Assembly (NCBI GenBank): GCA_013138615.1
Contig: WTCK01000203.1
Span: 1-10,231 of the forward strand
DNA length: 10,231 nt
Direction: 5' to 3'
Source of the DNA: Candidatus Thorarchaeota archaeon
GTDB lineage: Archaea > Asgardarchaeota > Thorarchaeia > Thorarchaeales > Thorarchaeaceae
Below the pieces are notes generated by a model, which ran no database searches, had not been told where the DNA came from, and saw only the letters and a program-made list of their open reading frames with translations. Each line of letters opens with the position of its first letter. The first letter of the stretch is position 1. Positions 5,649 to 10,231 of the stretch are shown here, one piece after another. Both the position numbers and the translations under genes were made by a program.

Positions 5649-7945
5649 TGCCGAGCCTGACAATAGACGGAAAGCTGATTCAGTTCAAGGAAGATGGCCG
5701 CACGATATTGGATATCGCTCGTGAAGAGGGGATTTACATCCCCACGTTGTGCGATCATCCAGATCTTCCTCCGCATGGCGGATGCAGAATGTGTCTTGTT
5801 GAGGTCGAGGGGATGAGGGGCTTTGTCACAGCATGCACAACTCCCGCGAAAGACAATATGATGGTAGACACAACCAATGACAATCTAATGAGGCTGAAGC
5901 GCAGTATCCTTCAGCTGTTGCTCATTGAGCACCCTTCCGCATGTGTTGTTTGTGACGAATGGAATAATTGCATAGTGTATCGCAGTCAGCCCTTCAAGTC
6001 AGGTCTAATCACTGGGTGCACCACTTGTCCAAGCAAGGCTTCCTGTGAGCTGCGCGATGTTATCGAATACGTAGGACTTGATGATTTAGGTTTCCTGCCA
6101 AGGCATAAGGAAATGCCTGTTGAAAGAGATGATCCATTTTTCGATAGAGACTACAATATCTGCATTCTATGTGCAAGGTGTGTTAGGGTTTGTGATGAGA
6201 TAAGAGGCACTGGTGCTATCAGCTTTGCGAAGCGGGGTCATGAAACAAGAGTGGATACCGCTTTCGGCAAATCACACTTGGATAGTGGTTGCTGGTTTTG
6301 CGGAGCATGCATCGACGTTTGTCCAACAGGCGCTCTATCTCCTCGAATGATGAAATGGCACGGAACACCCGATGAAAAAGTGGAAACGACCTGCATGCTT
6401 TGTGGCACCGGATGTCAAATAGAATTCGACGTGAAGTGGGACAAGATAATGGCATCTAATCCGGGTTCTGAAAACTCAGAGCCAAACCGAGGCCACACAT
6501 GCGTTCTGGGCAGGTTCTGTATCCCATCCTTGATGAATGCTCCCGACAGACTCAAGAATCCCACTATTAGGCGGGATGGAGTCAGCGTCCCCGTTTCATG
6601 GGATGAAGCATATGAACGTGCAGCGGAGATTCTCAGTGAAACCGCTCCAAGAAGAGTAGGTTTTGTAGGAGGACCTCACCACACAACAGAGGCCGCGTAT
6701 CTTCTTCAGAAACTGGCACGTGGTGCAATAGGGACCTCAAACGTTGACTTCAGAGGCTCAAGTTTTGCTTCGCTTGTAATCAGAACACTTGCGAACACTG
6801 ATGGCTTCACAAAGGTTGGAACACTTCGAAACCTTGAGAAGGCAGATTGGATTATTGCAGTGGGAGGCGATTTCGTGAAGACCCATCAAGTTGTCGCCAA
6901 ATCGTGTTATCAAGCAGTTGCAGGAGGCGCGCCGCTAATACTCATTGGAGAGGCTGGCGTGAACCTGAAGAGATGGGCTACTGAATATGTTTCAATCAAG
7001 GCTAAGGATGTTTCAACAATACTCTCACAGCTAGCTGAAGGTGAAGAGAAGCTAAAGGGAGTCAAGAAGCGGCACGCAGAGCATATCAAATCAATTGTTT
7101 CAAAGGGCAAGGGTGCCATTGTATTTGGTTCGGGCATTCTTCTGGCGAACAATCCGGGAGAAGCCATGGCATCCCTTTTGAAACTGATTGGTGACAAGGG
7201 TCGAATCTACCCCACATTCGATTATGGTAATGAGGTGGGAGCTATGATGGCTGGGTTACAGTCGGATCTGCTGCCAGGACTTACATCAGTGAAGGCATCG
7301 AGTGTCAGAGGTAAATTTGAAGCCCTCTGGGGGAAGAAAATCAAGGCGGGCCTAAGTCTGGAACAGATGCGCATGGCGGCTTCCAAAGGTGAACTTGATG
7401 TCCTCTACGTGACTGATGGCTCACTGCCTGCTAAAGGTTTCAAGAAAGTTAAGCATGTGATCTACCAGTCCCCATTCCCCTCAGCATGGACCGATCGTGC
7501 GTCCGTGATTCTTCCCGCGGCAGGCTTCGCAGAGGATTCCGGAACAGTTGTCAACATGGAAATGAAGCAGCTCAAGCTGAAACAAGTTACGCCACCCCTA
7601 AGAAATTCAAAACAGGATTGGCTAATACTATCTGAGCTTGGTAGAAAGCTCGGAGCGGAGGGCTTCAAATACAAGAGCCCGAAGAAGGTAGCGAAGGAGC
7701 TAAGGGAGTTCACTAAGGAGCTAAGTTCGGGAGCCATAGTCGAAACTAAGTCGGTTCGGAAGGCAGCTGACTGGAACCCTATGTACAGGGGTGCAATCCT
7801 TTCTGAGAGAATACGGGACCTGAAGACATTCATTGACGCCCTACCAGAGAGAGAACGTCCATTGTCTACGGAATCGATGGATGATTTCGTTAAGAGATTA
7901 TCAGAACAAGAGGGCGCAGACACTCAGGTGAAGGAGGTGGCCTGA
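5648..7945 (+). CDS. NuoG-like Fe-S protein with a degenerate molybdopterin-oxidoreductase domain
   Basis: This is the likely electron wire of the complex (765 aa). In order: a ferredoxin-like [2Fe-2S] domain with C35, C46, C49 and C63; a NuoG His-Cys3 site H95-x3-C99-x2-C102-x5-C108; a second, similar C124-x2-C127-x5-C133 followed by ELRDV; two [4Fe-4S] sites, C172-x2-C175-x2-C178-x3-C182 and C215-x2-C218-x2-C221-x3-C225; and the MopB-type [4Fe-4S] site C249-x2-C252-x3-C256 with C285. The rest (about 300-680) resembles the molybdopterin fold, including SWDEAYERAAEIL and ILPAAGFAEDSGTVVNMEM (621-639). At the position where formate dehydrogenases carry the catalytic Sec/Cys, the protein reads NVDFRGSSFAS (365-375), with no Cys. 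I see no C-terminal molybdopterin-dinucleotide-binding domain; the tail is a short charged helical segment. There is also no H-cluster motif, so it is neither an active formate dehydrogenase nor an [FeFe] hydrogenase by sequence. The stop overlaps the next ATG by 1 nt (TGATG). Confidence 0.88.
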   Translation: MPSLTIDGKLIQFKEDGRTILDIAREEGIYIPTLCDHPDLPPHGGCRMCLVEVEGMRGFVTACTTPAKDNMMVDTTNDNLMRLKRSILQLLLIEHPSACVVCDEWNNCIVYRSQPFKSGLITGCTTCPSKASCELRDVIEYVGLDDLGFLPRHKEMPVERDDPFFDRDYNICILCARCVRVCDEIRGTGAISFAKRGHETRVDTAFGKSHLDSGCWFCGACIDVCPTGALSPRMMKWHGTPDEKVETTCMLCGTGCQIEFDVKWDKIMASNPGSENSEPNRGHTCVLGRFCIPSLMNAPDRLKNPTIRRDGVSVPVSWDEAYERAAEILSETAPRRVGFVGGPHHTTEAAYLLQKLARGAIGTSNVDFRGSSFASLVIRTLANTDGFTKVGTLRNLEKADWIIAVGGDFVKTHQVVAKSCYQAVAGGAPLILIGEAGVNLKRWATEYVSIKAKDVSTILSQLAEGEEKLKGVKKRHAEHIKSIVSKGKGAIVFGSGILLANNPGEAMASLLKLIGDKGRIYPTFDYGNEVGAMMAGLQSDLLPGLTSVKASSVRGKFEALWGKKIKAGLSLEQMRMAASKGELDVLYVTDGSLPAKGFKKVKHVIYQSPFPSAWTDRASVILPAAGFAEDSGTVVNMEMKQLKLKQVTPPLRNSKQDWLILSELGRKLGAEGFKYKSPKKVAKELREFTKELSSGAIVETKSVRKAADWNPMYRGAILSERIRDLKTFIDALPERERPLSTESMDDFVKRLSEQEGADTQVKEVA
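7933..7939 (+). promoter_or_regulatory. Strong Shine-Dalgarno site of the NfnA-like gene
   Basis: GGAGGTG lies 5 nt before the ATG at 7945, inside the end of the NuoG-like gene. It repeats the same site type seen before that gene and fixes the start. Confidence 0.8.
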
Positions 7946-8826
7946 TGAAGGGCACAATAGTGATCAACGAACAGGTAGTTCCGAATGTAAGACGCCTTGT
8001 ACTTGAAGCGCCAGCTATCGCTCGGCGTGCAAAGCCGGGGCAATTTGTGATTCTGATTCCAGATGCAGAGGGTGAGAGAATTCCCTTCACACTCTCCGAT
8101 TGGGACGCTTCAGAAGGAACAATTACGATATTCTACCTGGAAGCTGGCGTTTCAACAATGAAACTCACTCGCTTGAAGCCGGGCGAAGCCGTCTATACAC
8201 TCGTAGGGCCTCTAGGCAAACCCACAGAGATTGAGAAGTTTGGAACAGTTCTACTCGGAGGCGGATGCTACGGCCTTGGAGGAATCTACCCACTGGCTAG
8301 AGCATTCAAGGAAAAGGGCAACAAAGTCATTGCGCTTTTGGAAGCTCGCACATCCTACCTCATCTACAACGAAGACAAGATCAGAGAGGTGGCAGACGAA
8401 GTCATCATCGCCACTGCGGATGGCTCTCGTGGAGTGCGAGGACATGTTTGGGAATCTATCAAAGTCTTGGAGGAGAGGGGCGAGAATATCGATCACGCAC
8501 ACTTCGTTGGGTGCACGTACATGATGATGACGTCCTCAAAAGCGACAGAGCCGGCAGGTATTCCCACAATCGTCAGTCTCAACTCACTCATGGTCGATGG
8601 AACGGGAATGTGCGGATGCTGCAGAGTTCTTGTAGGAGGCGAAACCAAGTTTTCCTGCGTTGACGGGCCGGACTTCAATGGACATTTAGTGGATTGGGAT
8701 AATGTATTCGCTAGAGCAGGCGCCTACGTTGCTGATGAGAATATTGCGTATCAGTTCCATCAAAGCAGGGCTGACGGAGCCATCAAAGAAGACGGATGCA
8801 AGAATTGCAGCAAGGAGGCGGTCTGA
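7945..8826 (+). CDS. NfnA-like FAD/[2Fe-2S] subunit of NADH-dependent ferredoxin:NADP+ oxidoreductase (PyrK/SudB family)
   Basis: NfnA binds FAD and NAD(H) and, with NfnB, catalyses flavin-based electron bifurcation between NADPH, NAD+ and ferredoxin. The 293-aa protein has a ferredoxin-reductase-like FAD domain with the RIPFTLSDWD motif (45-54), a nucleotide-binding domain starting at VLLGGGCYGLGGIYPLA (102-118), and a C-terminal [2Fe-2S] motif MVDGTGMCGCCRV (216-228) with C238. In NfnA the cluster has an Asp plus three Cys; here D218, C223, C226 and C238 fit. PyrK and sulfhydrogenase gamma subunits are relatives, but the DGTGMCG..C motif and the adjacent NfnB gene favour NfnA. Unusual points are an extra C225 inside the motif and a C-terminal tail with C285-x2-C288. 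The stop overlaps the next ATG by 1 nt. Confidence 0.9.
   Translation: MKGTIVINEQVVPNVRRLVLEAPAIARRAKPGQFVILIPDAEGERIPFTLSDWDASEGTITIFYLEAGVSTMKLTRLKPGEAVYTLVGPLGKPTEIEKFGTVLLGGGCYGLGGIYPLARAFKEKGNKVIALLEARTSYLIYNEDKIREVADEVIIATADGSRGVRGHVWESIKVLEERGENIDHAHFVGCTYMMMTSSKATEPAGIPTIVSLNSLMVDGTGMCGCCRVLVGGETKFSCVDGPDFNGHLVDWDNVFARAGAYVADENIAYQFHQSRADGAIKEDGCKNCSKEAV
8814..8818 (+). promoter_or_regulatory. Ribosome binding site of the NfnB-like gene
   Basis: GGAGG lies 7 nt before the ATG at 8826 and overlaps the last NfnA-like codons. It supports that start over later in-frame ATGs. Confidence 0.75.
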
Positions 8827-10231
8827 TGGGCGGCAAGACTCTAACAGCAAAAGAGAGAATGGCAATCCCCAGAGCGAAGATGCCAGAGCAAAACCCAGCT
8901 GCACGTGCGGCCAATTTCGAAGAAGTCCCATTCGGATTGACACCTGAGCAGGCCATGCTTGAGGCTCAGAGATGTATAAGTTGCAGGAATAAGCCATGCG
9001 TTGCGGGGTGTCCCGTCGGCGTTCACATTCCTGAATTCATTGAACTTGTAGCTGAAGGCAAATTTGCAGAAGCAGCCAGGGAGATTAAGGAAACCAATGT
9101 TCTTCCTGCAGTCTGCGGTCGTGTCTGTCCACAAGAGATTCAATGTGAGGGAGCTTGCACATTGTGGAAGCGCTTCGGAGGAGTTTCTATTGGTGCACTC
9201 GAGCGATTTGTTGCAGACTATGAAAGAAACAATAACTTGGTCAAAATTCCTAAGAAAGACCCACCCACCGGCAAGAAAATAGCTGTCATTGGATCAGGCC
9301 CATCAGGACTTACCGTCGCAGGAGACCTCATTCTCAAGGGGCACGAAGTCACAGTCTATGAGGCACTGCATGAAGCTGGGGGCGTCCTCATTTACGGCAT
9401 TCCGGAATTCAGGCTTCCGAAAGAGATAGTGAAGGCTGAAGTCGGGTACATGGAGAGCCTAGGTGTCAAGTTCGTGATGAACGTTGTTGTAGGACTGACT
9501 ATGACTATTGACGAGCTATTCGATGAACTCGGGTACGATGCCGTCTACATCGGCGTTGGCGCGGGCCTTCCAAGATTCATGCGAATCGATGGCGAAGACA
9601 TGAACGGTGTCTTCTCAGCCAACGAGTACCTCACCAGATCGAACTTGATGAAGGGGTATCTATTCCCTGAGTACGATTCACCACTTCCACCAGGCAGACG
9701 TGTCTGCGTCGTTGGTGGAGGAAATGTGGCAATGGACTCTGCACGAACTGCGAAACGTCTAGGAGCGGACGTCACCATAGTCTATCGCCGTGCCAGAGAA
9801 CAACTACCAGCAAGAAGTGAGGAAGTTCACCACGCTGAAGAAGAAGGCATTGATTTCAAGTTGCTTTCAAACCCGGTCCGGCTCTTCGGAGAGAACGGCA
9901 GAGTTACTGGGATGGAGTGCATTCAGATGGAGCTTGGAGAACCTGACGACAGTGGTCGTCGGCGGCCAATACCGATAGAGGGTGCTTTCTTCAAGATAGA
10001 GTGTGACCAGGTAATAATGGCCATTGGGTCAGGCGCCAATCCTGTCTTGACGAAGACCATGAAAGACCTGGAGCTCAACCGCTGGGGATACATCAAGGTG
10101 GACGAGAACAATCGCACCAGTATGCCAATGGTTTGGGCAGGCGGCGATATCGTGACAGGGGCAGCAACAGTAATCCTGGCCATGGGAGCTGGCCGAATCG
10201 CGGCCAACTCAATGCATGCAGAACTCATGGG
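8826..10231 (+). CDS. NfnB-like FAD/NADPH subunit, glutamate synthase small-subunit family (3' partial)
   Basis: The frame is open from the ATG at 8826 to the right edge (468 codons), so only the last few residues should be missing compared with NfnB proteins. NfnB carries the bifurcating FAD, the NADPH site and two [4Fe-4S] clusters. The N-terminal cluster domain has C50-x2-C53-x4-C58-x3-C62 (RCISCRNKPCVAGCP) and C97-x3-C101 with C107 and C111. The FAD dinucleotide fold starts at KIAVIGSGPSGLTVAGDL (151-168), followed by YGIPEFRLPKEIV (190-202). The NADPH fold is VCVVGGGNVAMDSARTAKRLG (293-313) with VYRRAREQLPARSEE (319-333); the YRR after the second strand is typical of NADPH binding in this family. 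AGGDIVTGAATVILAMGAGR (438-457) is the C-terminal FAD signature. The sequence alone does not exclude GltD, but there is no glutamate synthase large subunit here and NfnA is adjacent. Confidence 0.92.
   Translation, partial: MGGKTLTAKERMAIPRAKMPEQNPAARAANFEEVPFGLTPEQAMLEAQRCISCRNKPCVAGCPVGVHIPEFIELVAEGKFAEAAREIKETNVLPAVCGRVCPQEIQCEGACTLWKRFGGVSIGALERFVADYERNNNLVKIPKKDPPTGKKIAVIGSGPSGLTVAGDLILKGHEVTVYEALHEAGGVLIYGIPEFRLPKEIVKAEVGYMESLGVKFVMNVVVGLTMTIDELFDELGYDAVYIGVGAGLPRFMRIDGEDMNGVFSANEYLTRSNLMKGYLFPEYDSPLPPGRRVCVVGGGNVAMDSARTAKRLGADVTIVYRRAREQLPARSEEVHHAEEEGIDFKLLSNPVRLFGENGRVTGMECIQMELGEPDDSGRRRPIPIEGAFFKIECDQVIMAIGSGANPVLTKTMKDLELNRWGYIKVDENNRTSMPMVWAGGDIVTGAATVILAMGAGRIAANSMHAELM

Noticed and set aside
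5648..7945. [FeFe] hydrogenase large subunit (HydA/HndD)
   Set aside because: The N-terminal Fe-S domains match, but none of the H-cluster Cys motifs appear; the C-terminal part is molybdopterin-fold-like instead.
3337..7945. NADH module of respiratory complex I
   Set aside because: The NuoF-like protein has an extra N-terminal [2Fe-2S] domain and a C-terminal 2x[4Fe-4S] domain, no membrane subunits are present, and NfnAB follows directly; a soluble bifurcating type fits better.
9923..10228. Minus-strand open frame of 101 codons at the right edge
   Set aside because: Antisense to the conserved C-terminal FAD region of the NfnB-like gene.
8826..10231. Glutamate synthase small subunit (GltD) acting with GltB
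   Set aside because: Same protein family, but the gene follows an NfnA-like gene with a 1-nt overlap and no glutamate synthase large subunit is in the window.

Overview
The window looks like a chromosomal segment of an archaeon with moderate GC content. The evidence is an archaeal-type phosphopantetheine adenylyltransferase fused to a GTP-dependent dephospho-CoA kinase (DUF359 family), a TATA/BRE-like promoter placed for a leaderless transcript, and Shine-Dalgarno sites at the internal genes of a tightly overlapped operon. The gene mix would fit an anaerobic archaeon. An Asgard lineage such as Thorarchaeota is possible, but that is a guess from general character and was not tested. I saw no RNA genes, insertion sequences, CRISPR arrays or phage genes.

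Left part (1-3262), housekeeping. A CoA-biosynthesis fusion gene enters from the left edge on the + strand. Its stop codon overlaps that of a convergent, minus-strand bifunctional NAD(P)H-hydrate epimerase/dehydratase (Nnr). A roughly 100-bp divergent spacer, which holds a perfect 10-bp inverted repeat, separates Nnr from a + strand class I SAM-dependent methyltransferase of unknown substrate.

Right part (3263-10231), a five-gene redox operon on the + strand. It starts from a TATA-like promoter just upstream of the first gene. The genes overlap by 1-4 nt and encode, in order: a NuoE/HndA-like [2Fe-2S] subunit; a NuoF/HydB-like FMN/NADH subunit with an N-terminal [2Fe-2S] domain and a C-terminal 2x[4Fe-4S] ferredoxin domain; a NuoG-like Fe-S protein with a molybdopterin-oxidoreductase fold but no visible catalytic Cys/Sec and no C-terminal molybdopterin-binding domain; an NfnA-like FAD/[2Fe-2S] subunit; and an NfnB-like FAD/NADPH subunit cut by the right edge.

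How they may work together (inference). The NuoE/F pair has the architecture of the electron-bifurcating HydBC (Bfu) core, and NfnAB is itself a known electron-bifurcating NADH-dependent ferredoxin:NADP+ oxidoreductase. The NuoG-like subunit has neither an H-cluster nor a molybdenum active site, so it looks like an Fe-S wire. The simplest reading is a soluble transhydrogenase-type complex that equilibrates NADH, NADPH and ferredoxin and has two candidate bifurcating flavins. It is functionally reminiscent of the Stn and Nfn enzymes but arranged differently. The main point of interest in the window is this operon.
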